Below are positions 1 to 6,202 of a stretch of DNA of 9,154 nucleotides, piece after piece. A program made the position numbers and the translations under genes. The notes under the pieces are model-generated. The model had not been told where the DNA came from, did no database searches, and worked only from the letters and a program-made list of their open reading frames with translations. Position 1 is the first letter of the stretch. Each line of letters starts with the position of its first letter. Origin of the DNA: AP-15 sp036008325 (lineage in GTDB: Bacteria; Pseudomonadota; Alphaproteobacteria; ATCC43930; CGMCC-115725); the NCBI GenBank assembly GCA_036008325.1, contig DASYNW010000072.1:1-9154 (forward strand), given 5' to 3'.

Positions 1-681
1 GGCTCCAACAACACCAAGACGGTCACGGTCGCCAAAGGCTCGTACAACACCAACACCAAGACCAGCACCACCAGCGTCACCGGCGGGCAGAATGCGGCCA
101 ATAACGGCAGCCGGGTCACCCAGAAGAACTCCGACAACACCACCACCAAGAGCGCCAACGCCTCATCGACCGGCAGCACCGGCGGCACTGCGTCGGCAAC
201 CAATGGCGGCAAGGCGGTCAATGTCAACAACGGCGGCAACACTAAGACCACGACTGTGAGCAAGAGCTACACAAACTCGAGCACGAACTATAAGGACTCC
301 GGCAACACCAGCACCAAGAGCGACAGCTACACCGACTCGAGCACCAACATCAACGCGACGTTGAAAGACTCGATCGTTGGCGGCGGCACCTTGAGCCAGA
401 CGACGACCTACAACCCGACGACCACCGTCAGCGCCGGGGCGAACTCGGCGGTTGCCGGGGCGACGGTCGGCAACAACAAGTACATCTCGAGGGGCATGGG
501 CGGGTACAGCGGCGATGTGTCGATGTCCAACTCGATGGGCGGCCAGGGCATTCTGCAGGCCAACCTGAACTCGGGCGCCGGCTCGGTGCAGCAGAACTCG
601 GTTGCGTTGACCTCCTCGGTCGGCGGCAATGGCGGCGGGCTGAACGGGTTCAGCCCCTCGGTCACCGGCCCGCTGAAATAA
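1..681 (+). CDS. C-terminal part of a Ser/Thr/Asn/Gly-rich repetitive secreted protein, candidate functional-amyloid fibre subunit (5' end outside window)
   Basis: The frame is open from base 1 to a TAA at 679-681, giving 226 residues; the true start lies left of the window. Composition is almost only S, T, N, G, K, A, V and D, with no cysteine and few aromatics. Internal repeats are visible: NTKT at residues 4-7 recurs at 80-83 (76 residues later) with similar flanks, and SYTNSSTN (89-96) recurs as SYTDSSTN (109-116). The last ~100 residues change to a Gly/Val/Ser-rich region ending in a segment (182-207) with VQQ and Asn spacing like the tails of two downstream proteins. Low-complexity Asn/Ser/Thr/Gln repeats are typical of secreted fibre subunits (curli, FapC), and the neighbours are a C39 peptidase and a FapF-like barrel, so a FapC/FapB-like role is inferred from context. 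Pseudomonas FapB and FapC carry, as I recall, a C-terminal CxxC that is absent here. A generic repetitive adhesin remains possible. Confidence 0.75.
   Translation, partial: GSNNTKTVTVAKGSYNTNTKTSTTSVTGGQNAANNGSRVTQKNSDNTTTKSANASSTGSTGGTASATNGGKAVNVNNGGNTKTTTVSKSYTNSSTNYKDSGNTSTKSDSYTDSSTNINATLKDSIVGGGTLSQTTTYNPTTTVSAGANSAVAGATVGNNKYISRGMGGYSGDVSMSNSMGGQGILQANLNSGAGSVQQNSVALTSSVGGNGGGLNGFSPSVTGPLK
238..348 (+). repeat. Short coding repeats within the repetitive protein
   Basis: The SYT[ND]SSTN-coding block at 265-288 is repeated exactly 60 bases later at 325-348. Just upstream, the NTKT-coding block at 238-249 echoes one at 10-21. The copies differ at the nucleotide level, so these are diverged protein repeats under coding constraint and not recent DNA duplications. 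Confidence 0.45.
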
Positions 682-702
682 GGCTCGCGCGACTGAAGCG
701 GT

Positions 703-730
703 CCGCACCGCCGAAAAATCGGCGGTGCGG
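703..730 (+). other. Strong 12-bp stem-loop between the repetitive-protein gene and the next gene
   Basis: The arms at 703-714 and 719-730 are perfectly complementary over 12 bp (CCGCACCGCCGA with TCGGCGGTGCGG) around an AAAA loop at 715-718. It starts 21 bases after the upstream stop codon and ends 37 bases before the next ATG. No T-run follows, so it is not a classical intrinsic terminator. An mRNA 3'-end stabiliser or a partial terminator lowering expression of the downstream genes relative to the subunit gene fits its place; that role is inferred. Confidence 0.6.
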
Positions 731-767
731 GTCGGCCTGCGCGGATCTATAATAGGGAATTGGAAAC

Positions 768-1142
768 ATGAAAGCCTCCGCGATCTGGGTCGCTGCGTTG
801 CTGCTGACAGCAGCGCTCGGGTCTTCCGGTTCGTGCCTCGCCGCTGAACGCGGCGCGGCGACAAAGCCGGGAGCGGTGCTCGGCCTGCTGGCGGGAACCG
901 CGGTGCCGACAGCCGAGCTCGGCAACGTGCGCGCCCGCGGCATCACCATCAACACCGGCTCGGGTGCCGCGGCCAGCGCCGGCACTTCGGCCAACAACGC
1001 GGTTATCCTGAGCCCGGTGACCGGCCTGATCAGCAACGATCACTCGATCGACAACAACGCCGGCCTCACCACGGTCTTGGAGAATTTCGGCAACAACTCG
1101 GTTGTGCAGGCCACCACCACGATCAACATAACCGTTCACTGA
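768..1142 (+). CDS. Small secreted protein of the Fap-like locus (124 aa), unknown function
   Basis: ATG at 768 has an AGGGA Shine-Dalgarno nine bases upstream; TGA is at 1140-1142. Residues 1-26 form a Sec signal peptide (MK, a hydrophobic core, then LAA before Glu27). The mature part is about 98 residues, rich in Asn, Thr, Ala and Val. Residues 97-123 align without gaps to residues 182-208 of the 234-aa protein two genes downstream, with 13 of 27 identical and most others conservative, centred on an Asn-Asn/Val-Gln/Thr-Thr pattern. Residues 50-58 (ELGNVRARG) resemble the region around the double-glycine site of that same protein. It lies between the putative fibre subunit and the C39 peptidase, so a minor fibre component, nucleator or chaperone (roles of FapA, FapB or FapE) is possible, but I cannot assign it to one. 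Only Cys23 is present, inside the signal peptide. Confidence 0.82.
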   Translation: MKASAIWVAALLLTAALGSSGSCLAAERGAATKPGAVLGLLAGTAVPTAELGNVRARGITINTGSGAAASAGTSANNAVILSPVTGLISNDHSIDNNAGLTTVLENFGNNSVVQATTTINITVH

Positions 1143-1183
1143 GGTTACAACTTAGAACCGCGAAGAAAAAAAGCAGGCGCGTA

Positions 1184-1912
1184 ATGAAGGTACAATCGTG
1201 GACAAGGGTGCGCCCGGCGGTGTCGGCGCTGTGGCTCGGTGCAGCGTTTCTTCCAGCCATTGCACCGTTGGCTCAGGCGGGATCGGTCTATCTCGATATC
1301 GGCCTGGGCGGCGGTGCCATGTCGCTGCGGGTGCAAAGCTTTCAGGAGCAGAAATACCAGGCCACGATCGCTCAGGAGCACGATTTTTCCTGCGGCTCGG
1401 CAGCGCTGGCGACGTTGCTGAGCTACAATTACCGCATACCGGTCAGCGAAACGACAGTGTTCGACGACATGATCCTGCATGGCAACAAGCAGGTGATCAG
1501 CGAGTCCGGGTTCTCGCTGCTGGACATCAAGAACTTTTTAACCCGGCGTGGACTCGAATCGAATGGCTATCGAGCGCCTTTGAGCAAGCTCGCCGAGGTG
1601 CGGTTGCCGGCGATCGTGCTGTTGAACGTGCGCGGCTACCGTCATTTCGTCGTGCTCGAGGGCATCGAGGCCGGGCGAGTGCTGCTCTCCGATCCGGCCA
1701 ACGGCATGCGAAGCGAGCCGATCGGGGTCTTCGAATCGCAATGGAGCGGCATATTCTTTTTGATCCTGAGCCATGTCGACGAGGGCCAGAAAAGCTTCAA
1801 CAGCGACCAGAAATGGGCGTCAGCGCCGGATCCGCCGTGGACCTTGACGCGCTATGCGCTCGATCTGGCGACCTTGTCGCACCCGGGTCTACTCGACTTG
1901 TCCCGGTTTTGA
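1184..1912 (+). CDS. Periplasmic C39-family cysteine peptidase, FapD-like
   Basis: 242 residues from ATG 1184 to TGA 1910-1912, starting 41 bases after the previous gene. Residues 1-32 are a Sec signal peptide (Arg8/Arg10, hydrophobic core, AQA before Gly33), so the enzyme acts in the periplasm. The C39 signature is intact: Gln64 (oxyanion hole) six residues before Cys70 in QEHDFSCGSAALATLL, then GYRHFVVLEG with His154 and LLSDPANG with Asp170. The Gln-Cys spacing of 6 and His-Asp spacing of 16 match bacteriocin-processing C39 domains. Those domains cut double-glycine leaders, but usually as the N-terminus of an ABC transporter; a stand-alone exported C39 enzyme is the situation of FapD in the Pseudomonas Fap amyloid operon. 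The length is about that of FapD. Likely substrates are neighbouring secreted proteins, the 234-aa one being the best candidate. The final ~50 residues lie outside the catalytic core. Family call is firm; FapD equivalence rests on context and motif similarity. Confidence 0.93.
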   Translation: MKVQSWTRVRPAVSALWLGAAFLPAIAPLAQAGSVYLDIGLGGGAMSLRVQSFQEQKYQATIAQEHDFSCGSAALATLLSYNYRIPVSETTVFDDMILHGNKQVISESGFSLLDIKNFLTRRGLESNGYRAPLSKLAEVRLPAIVLLNVRGYRHFVVLEGIEAGRVLLSDPANGMRSEPIGVFESQWSGIFFLILSHVDEGQKSFNSDQKWASAPDPPWTLTRYALDLATLSHPGLLDLSRF

Positions 1913-1926
1913 AATATGTATCCCAC

Positions 1927-1933
1927 GGGAGGG
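1927..1933 (+). promoter_or_regulatory. Ribosome binding site that sets the GTG 1938 start
   Basis: GGGAGGG lies four bases before a GTG at 1938. An in-frame ATG further upstream (1854) would overlap the C39 gene and give an N-terminus without signal-peptide character. This site therefore favours GTG as the start of the 234-aa lipoprotein. Confidence 0.6.
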
Positions 1934-1937
1934 CGAC

Positions 1938-2642
1938 GTGACCTGCCTGCCAGCGCTGCTCACGGCCATGGCCGTGTTTGCGGCAAGCTTGCTTGGGGGG
2001 TGCTCGGACAATGCGATCGGCACCATCGGCGCGGGGGCGCCGGCGCCGAAGGCTGCGGCGCAAAGTTCGCCGCCTCAACCGACGGCGCAGCAGCCGGCGA
2101 CAGCCCAGCAGCTCGGCGAACGGCTGGCGAGCGCCGCGCTCGACGACGACCGGCTCAGCCAGATTCGCGGCGGAATGGAGGCCGGCTCGGGCGTGGTGTT
2201 GAACTTTGCGTTTCAGCAGGCGACGTTCGTCAACCACACCCTCGCCGAGACCGTGGTGGTGCCGACCTTGACGGTCGCGGGCGGCGCGCCGGCCGGGGTC
2301 GGCGCCTCGTCGCTCGGCGGGCTCGGGCTGGCGACGCCATCGATTGCCGGTGGAACGCCCAATGTTACCACGGCCACGGTGGTCGCCAACGGCGCGGTGC
2401 AGACCCAGGTCAGCGTGTCGGCGCCGGTGCTGCAGGCGCTGGTCAACAGCGGGCTGGCCTCGATCGTCGGCGCCGGCGCCAACAGCGGCGTGACCAGCGT
2501 CATCGCCAATGCTCAGAACAACGCGCTGGTTCAGCAGGTAACGACCGTAGATATCGGCGTCAACGGATTGTCGAAATTGATCCAGCAGAGCGTTCCCTCT
2601 TCGGTTTTGAACCGGCTCGTCGGCGCCAACAGTTTCCGATGA
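1938..2642 (+). CDS. Probable lipoprotein of the Fap-like locus with a double-glycine motif (234 aa), FapE-like candidate
   Basis: GTG at 1938 is chosen for its Shine-Dalgarno and because the product then begins directly with a hydrophobic signal (residues 2-21) ending in LLGGC, a plausible lipobox with Cys22; the n-region lacks a basic residue, which is unusual. Residues 30-60 are an Ala/Pro/Gln linker. Residues 67-79 read ALDDDRLSQIRGG: hydrophobics at -12, -7 and -4 before Gly-Gly match bacteriocin-type double-glycine leaders, the class cut by C39 peptidases, and a C39 peptidase is encoded 25 bases upstream. Residues ~85-115 alternate hydrophobic and polar residues, suggesting beta structure. 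Residues 182-208 share the 27-residue motif found in the 124-aa protein. The final ~25 residues are a possible amphipathic tail. Inference: a minor fibre subunit, anchor or nucleator trimmed by the C39 enzyme; equivalence to FapE is tentative. Confidence 0.82.
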   Translation: MTCLPALLTAMAVFAASLLGGCSDNAIGTIGAGAPAPKAAAQSSPPQPTAQQPATAQQLGERLASAALDDDRLSQIRGGMEAGSGVVLNFAFQQATFVNHTLAETVVVPTLTVAGGAPAGVGASSLGGLGLATPSIAGGTPNVTTATVVANGAVQTQVSVSAPVLQALVNSGLASIVGAGANSGVTSVIANAQNNALVQQVTTVDIGVNGLSKLIQQSVPSSVLNRLVGANSFR

Positions 2643-2748
2643 ACCGACCGCAGATGAGGGGCGTTTGCGGAGCGTCATGCCGCTCAAAGATGGCACGGTC
2701 GATGATCTCGGATAACCGCTGGCCCGGCGGGGAACGTTGGGGGATTAG

Positions 2749-3102
2749 ATGACGAACGACAATCATCACGGCGTCCGTTTGCGAACGAGGCCGATAGCCC
2801 GCGTGCTCGGGGCGCTAGTCGCGGCGCTGGGGCTGGCGGTGCTGTCGACAGGCTGCGGTGCCGCGGAATATCTGCCTGCGGCGTCGGCGAAGAATCTGCC
2901 GGCCGTGCTCGCTAGCGTCACGGTTCTGTCCGATGCCGCGATGGCGAACGAGACCGCCGCCGGACTCCGCTCGTCGGCCGGGATCGAGGGTGCGACCGGG
3001 CATGCAAGAGTGCTGTTGTGGGACGAGTTGAAGGCCCCGCCACTGCTCGCGCCGGCAAACAACGCGACGTTGACCGTCAGCCCCGGCAGTCCAGGGAAAT
3101 AG
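2749..3102 (+). CDS. Small exported or lipid-anchored protein (117 aa), unknown function
   Basis: ATG 2749 follows a GGGGG run six bases upstream; TAG is at 3100-3102. The N-terminus is basic (Arg10, Arg12, Arg14, Arg18), then hydrophobic residues 19-33 lead to STGCGAA. Cys36 could be a lipid anchor, but Ser at -3 is a poor lipobox, so signal peptidase I cleavage near GAA is an alternative. The mature part is about 80 residues with no domain I recognise. Residues 61-74 (SDAAMANETAAGLR) resemble the processing-site regions of the 124-aa and 234-aa proteins: acidic residues, then Met/Leu, Asn/Gln at +2 and small residues at +5/+6. It is 106 bases downstream of the 234-aa gene and same-strand, probably in the same transcription unit. 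The long antisense frames here look like GC-rich shadows. It is called real from its start signal, secretion signal and position. Confidence 0.68.
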   Translation: MTNDNHHGVRLRTRPIARVLGALVAALGLAVLSTGCGAAEYLPAASAKNLPAVLASVTVLSDAAMANETAAGLRSSAGIEGATGHARVLLWDELKAPPLLAPANNATLTVSPGSPGK

Positions 3103-3219
3103 GCTACTAGTCTGGTCGCCGCACATCGCAATCTGCCGCGAGGCCGGCGGTGCGCGGAGCAGGGAAGGGAGCCGATAAATCGAAGTGTCGGGGTTCGTCG
3201 CGCGGACTTGCGGTGCCAA

Positions 3220-4812
3220 TTACAACGAAAATCGATAGGGCAGCTCGAGCAGGACTTTCGCTACCGGCGCGTTCTGGCCGGCGCCAATGCCGACGCTGAG
3301 ATTGAGCCTCGTCGACTGCGAGATCTGATAGCCGAGGCCGAAATTGAAGGTGCCGAAGGAATAGGGTGATCCCTGGATCGCCTGATGGTCCTCAAACGCA
3401 GTAAACACGTGCTCCTGCTGATAGCTGAAGGTCAGCGCCGCACGATCGTTCAGCGCAAAGCCGATGCCGAAAGTGATCGCGGGGTTCTCGCCCGGCTGCA
3501 GAAACGCCGGAGTGGCCGGACCGCCTTGCGCGCTCTGGATGCCCACCGTACGGCCGAAATTGTGGGTATCCTGGATATTCGCGAACAGCACGCCGGGGGC
3601 AGTCGGCATCAGAACCGTCAGGCTCGGCTCGACCGCATAGAACCCGGTGCCGGTCGCCAGCTGTTTCGGCTGGCCTTCGAGAAATTGGCCGTTCGGGTCG
3701 TTGACCGTCTCGATCGGCACCTGAAACGGGCTGATCCCGGTGGCAGTTTTGAACAGCATATTGCCGATAAGAATCGGCCAGCCGTTCTCGCCGGAATTGA
3801 ATTGGTAGCTGGTCCCAAACTGGATGTCGCCGATCCCCGTGCCGGTGGCGCCGAGGGTCAACAGTTCGGCGCTGGTGCCGACCGGGATCAGGCTGGTGGT
3901 GCTGCCGCTGTTGTAGACATACGGGACCTTTATGTTGATTTCGAGCCGGTCGGTAATGCCATAGCGCGCGGTCACCGCGGCAGTGGTGATGTTCTGCTCG
4001 ACCCGGTTGGCAAAGATGTTCCCGAAGGTGATGCCGGGGATGATCTGGAAGCCGTTCACCCCGAGCTGGTTTTGCGACCAGTAGTCGTATTCGATCGACG
4101 GATCGATGATGAACTGCCCCTTCGGGGTCAGCACACCGCCGGAGGCCGAGAGGGTGGGTGCGGTCTCGACGACTTGCCGTGCCTGCTGTTGTGCTGCCGA
4201 CGGGCCGGCGATCGGCGCCGATTCGCCGCCGCCACCACCCCCTCCGGGCGCGGTGGATGCCGCCCCAGCGCTACCGCCGGCGGGTGCTGCACTCGGGGCG
4301 GAATTCGTCGGCGCAGCGGTCGAGGGGGCGGGGCTTTGGGCGACCTCGATGCCGGCCGAAGGCGGTGCCGGGCCCGTTTCAGCCACCCCGCCCGGGGCGA
4401 CGTTGATGGTTCCGAGCCCGGTCGCGCGCAGGGTGCGCAGCTGTTGGTCGAGCAGCTGGTTCTTGAGGTCGAGCTGTTTGCTCTTGCGATCGAGCTCCAC
4501 CACCTGGCGGTGGAGCTTGTCCTCCTGCTTTTTCAGCGCGGCCAGCTCCTTTTGTATCGTCGCGCGCAGCTGGTTGAGATCGTCGGTGGAGCCGTCCGCC
4601 ACGGCGGCCTTTGGCTGCGACACCAGGAACGCTCCGCCGAAAACCATCGCTGGCGCCATCGCCCAAAGCCGCCATAGCCCGAAGGTCCGGCCCTGCTCGA
4701 GGCCGATCGGTGGTTTGCCCGTGCGGCGGGGGCGCGGCCGCGCAGCGGCAATCGCGGTCCGTTCGACGCGTTTGGTCAAACCTGGGGCCGGCCGAGATTC
4801 GATCGGAAACAT
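3220..4812 (-). CDS. Outer-membrane beta-barrel exporter with periplasmic coiled coil, FapF-like
   Basis: 530 residues from ATG 4812; an in-frame TTG at 4848 would add 12. Neither start has a strong Shine-Dalgarno. An Arg/Pro-rich leader (1-47) precedes a hydrophobic segment (about 49-65) ending AAVA before Asp73, an extended signal peptide. Residues 76-130 are a charged heptad-type coiled coil (QLRATIQKELAALKKQEDKL and onward, Gln/Leu/Lys rich, no Pro or Gly). Residues 133-218 are a Pro/Ala/Gly/Ser linker with a seven-Gly run. From ~228 to the end, alternating amphipathic strands, aromatic girdles and a final PYRFSL suggest a barrel of the Phenol_MetA_deg type often labelled 'transporter'. 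Signal, coiled coil, linker and barrel in that order match Pseudomonas FapF, the trimeric amyloid-export pore. It faces the other genes convergently with a 117-base gap. A generic aromatic-compound porin is the alternative, but the coiled coil and the C39 neighbour favour FapF. Confidence 0.87.
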   Translation of the reverse strand: MFPIESRPAPGLTKRVERTAIAAARPRPRRTGKPPIGLEQGRTFGLWRLWAMAPAMVFGGAFLVSQPKAAVADGSTDDLNQLRATIQKELAALKKQEDKLHRQVVELDRKSKQLDLKNQLLDQQLRTLRATGLGTINVAPGGVAETGPAPPSAGIEVAQSPAPSTAAPTNSAPSAAPAGGSAGAASTAPGGGGGGGESAPIAGPSAAQQQARQVVETAPTLSASGGVLTPKGQFIIDPSIEYDYWSQNQLGVNGFQIIPGITFGNIFANRVEQNITTAAVTARYGITDRLEINIKVPYVYNSGSTTSLIPVGTSAELLTLGATGTGIGDIQFGTSYQFNSGENGWPILIGNMLFKTATGISPFQVPIETVNDPNGQFLEGQPKQLATGTGFYAVEPSLTVLMPTAPGVLFANIQDTHNFGRTVGIQSAQGGPATPAFLQPGENPAITFGIGFALNDRAALTFSYQQEHVFTAFEDHQAIQGSPYSFGTFNFGLGYQISQSTRLNLSVGIGAGQNAPVAKVLLELPYRFSL

Positions 4813-4991
4813 AGCGCCTACATCTGCTGCCAGGCGGGTGGTGGGCAAGTGCGCCCGACCCTAGGGCCGGTGCATGTACAATAGCGCGTTTCCGTGGGCT
4901 CCGCGAGGCTAATTCCACCGGCGCGCAACCTTTGCGGCGGCCGGGCAGCGGCGCGCATTGGCTTTGCCGGTCGTGCATCCCGACCTTTGGT

Positions 4992-5069
4992 CCGGGTGAG
5001 ATTTACCCGGCCTGTCGATTTGCCGGGCAATGGTTATTTGATCGGTCGCCATCCCTACGGCGAATGGCG
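4992..5069. other. Cluster of small stem-loops in the 240-base gap downstream of the LLM genes
   Basis: The spacer 4849-5088 has no supported gene. Three hairpins are visible: CCGGGT (4992-4997) with ACCCGG (5005-5010); CCCGGC (5006-5011) with GCCGGG (5022-5027), which uses the same middle arm and so excludes the first; and CGCCAT (5047-5052) with ATGGCG (5064-5069). Read on the - strand they start about 20 bases after the LLM stop codon. No T-run follows, so a Rho-independent terminator is not shown; they may mark the 3' end of the LLM transcript or a leader of the barrel gene. I found no convincing -35/-10 pair for that gene here. Confidence 0.35.
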
Positions 5070-5088
5070 ATGCCGGCCTTGCGCCGGG

Positions 5089-6144
5089 TCAGCGCAGCCG
5101 CGGCTGCACCCTTTCGCACAGCAGCTGCATCGAGCGCATGACCCGCTCATGCGGGATTAGGCCGCCGGTGTTGAGCTCGGCAAGGATGCCGGCGAGACCG
5201 AGCTGGTCTCTGAGACTGGCGAGATTGTCGGCTACCATCTCCGGCGTGCCGACAATCGCCCGGCCGCGTCGCACCTCGTCCCAGGTGAGCGTCTGCAGCC
5301 GCTGGGCGCCCTCGATCCGCCGCTCGGTATCGAAAATGCCCGGGCGATTGGCCGATTCTTCGAGGCGCGCGCCAAGGTAGCGGTAGAAATTCATCAAGGT
5401 CTCCTGCGGATCGGAGAGCGCCTGTTCGAGGGTGTCGCCGACATAGACCGGGGCGCGCAGATACACCTCCCCGTTGCCGGAGTGACCGGCGGACTTCCAG
5501 GCGTCGCGATAGATCTGCACATTAGGCAGGACCTCGTCGAACGTGCCGCGCCGGGCGCCGACGAAGATCGCATAGCCCTGCTTCCCCGCCGAAATGAAGG
5601 TGTCCTCGCGGTTGGCCGCGATCCGGATCGGCGGATGCGGCTTGTGGTACGGCTTTGGCACGATGCAGACGTTTTCGTAGTTGTAAAACTTTCCAGCGAA
5701 CGAAAACGTTTCCTCCGTCCAGGCGCGCTTGACGATCTCAAGCACTTCGGTAAAGCGCTCCGGGCTCTCGCCGTAGGGGATGCCATAGGCCTCATAGGCG
5801 CGCGGGAAGCCGCTGCGCCCGACGCCGAAGATCAGCCGTCCGCGGCTGATGTGATCGACGGTCGCGGCGTCTTCGGCGAGCCGCAGAGGCTGACACAGCG
5901 GCAGAACCTGGACGCCGGTGCCGATTTTGATGTTGCGGGTGCGGGCGGCGATGGCACTGGCGATCGTCATCGGCACCGCGCACACCGAGCGCTCGGGCGC
6001 CATATGGATTTCCGCCAGCCAGATGGCGTCGAGACCCCAGCGCTCGGCGGCGTCGACCTGCTCGAAGGCGGTGGTGAACGCCTCGGCCTCGCTCTGGCCC
6101 GGGCGCCGCTGAAACTCGTGGAACACGCCGAATTCGAACGCCAT
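5089..6144 (-). CDS. LLM class flavin-dependent oxidoreductase (luciferase-like monooxygenase), paralogue A
   Basis: 351 residues from ATG 6144, chosen for AAGGAG at 6153-6158 (8-base spacing) and the family N-terminus MAFEFGVFHEF. The frame stays open upstream only because it reads through the palindromic repeat. The product is a full-length TIM-barrel enzyme of the luciferase-like family: WGLDAIWLAEIH (36-47), ARTRNIKIGTGVQVLPLCQP (67-86), RLAEDAATVDHIS (88-100) and GRLIFGVGRSG (102-112), then KPHPPIR and a C-terminal VGTPEMVADNL segment. Members use reduced FMN (some F420) and O2 to oxidise organic substrates, the flavin usually supplied by a separate reductase not seen here. It closely resembles the product of the gene at 7400-8428 along its whole length, including the last residues (LLCERVQPRLR versus LLCEKVLPRLH). 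The first His of the LuxA EHH motif is Ile46. It is cytoplasmic; substrate unknown. Confidence 0.94.
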   Translation of the reverse strand: MAFEFGVFHEFQRRPGQSEAEAFTTAFEQVDAAERWGLDAIWLAEIHMAPERSVCAVPMTIASAIAARTRNIKIGTGVQVLPLCQPLRLAEDAATVDHISRGRLIFGVGRSGFPRAYEAYGIPYGESPERFTEVLEIVKRAWTEETFSFAGKFYNYENVCIVPKPYHKPHPPIRIAANREDTFISAGKQGYAIFVGARRGTFDEVLPNVQIYRDAWKSAGHSGNGEVYLRAPVYVGDTLEQALSDPQETLMNFYRYLGARLEESANRPGIFDTERRIEGAQRLQTLTWDEVRRGRAIVGTPEMVADNLASLRDQLGLAGILAELNTGGLIPHERVMRSMQLLCERVQPRLR

Positions 6145-6202
6145 TACACCCACTCCTTTCCTAAGGGACCGACCCGAAAAGCTCGCGATATCAACCCATG
6201 CA

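Noticed and set aside
748..753. Perfect TATAAT hexamer before the 124-aa gene
   Set aside because: No -35 element lies 16-18 bases upstream, and a start here would leave fewer than ten bases before the ATG; more likely chance within the leader next to the ribosome binding site.
163..864. 233-codon - strand frame across the repetitive protein and the start of the 124-aa gene
   Set aside because: The translation is Arg/Ala/Val-rich without domain character and runs across two supported + strand genes and the hairpin; it is a shadow.
1854..1937. Upstream ATG extension of the 234-aa lipoprotein
   Set aside because: It overlaps the C39 coding end, gives a charged non-signal N-terminus, and a GGGAGGG ribosome binding site precedes GTG 1938.
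1198..1941. Alternative + strand frame within the C39 gene
   Set aside because: The translation is Arg/Gly/Ala-rich shadow; the other frame has a signal peptide and intact C39 catalytic motifs.
3385..4677. Long open frame (430 codons) on the + strand opposite the barrel gene
   Set aside because: It is an antisense shadow in GC-rich DNA: low-complexity Arg/Ala/Gly translation, no ribosome binding site, and the - strand frame has clear signal, coiled-coil and barrel features.
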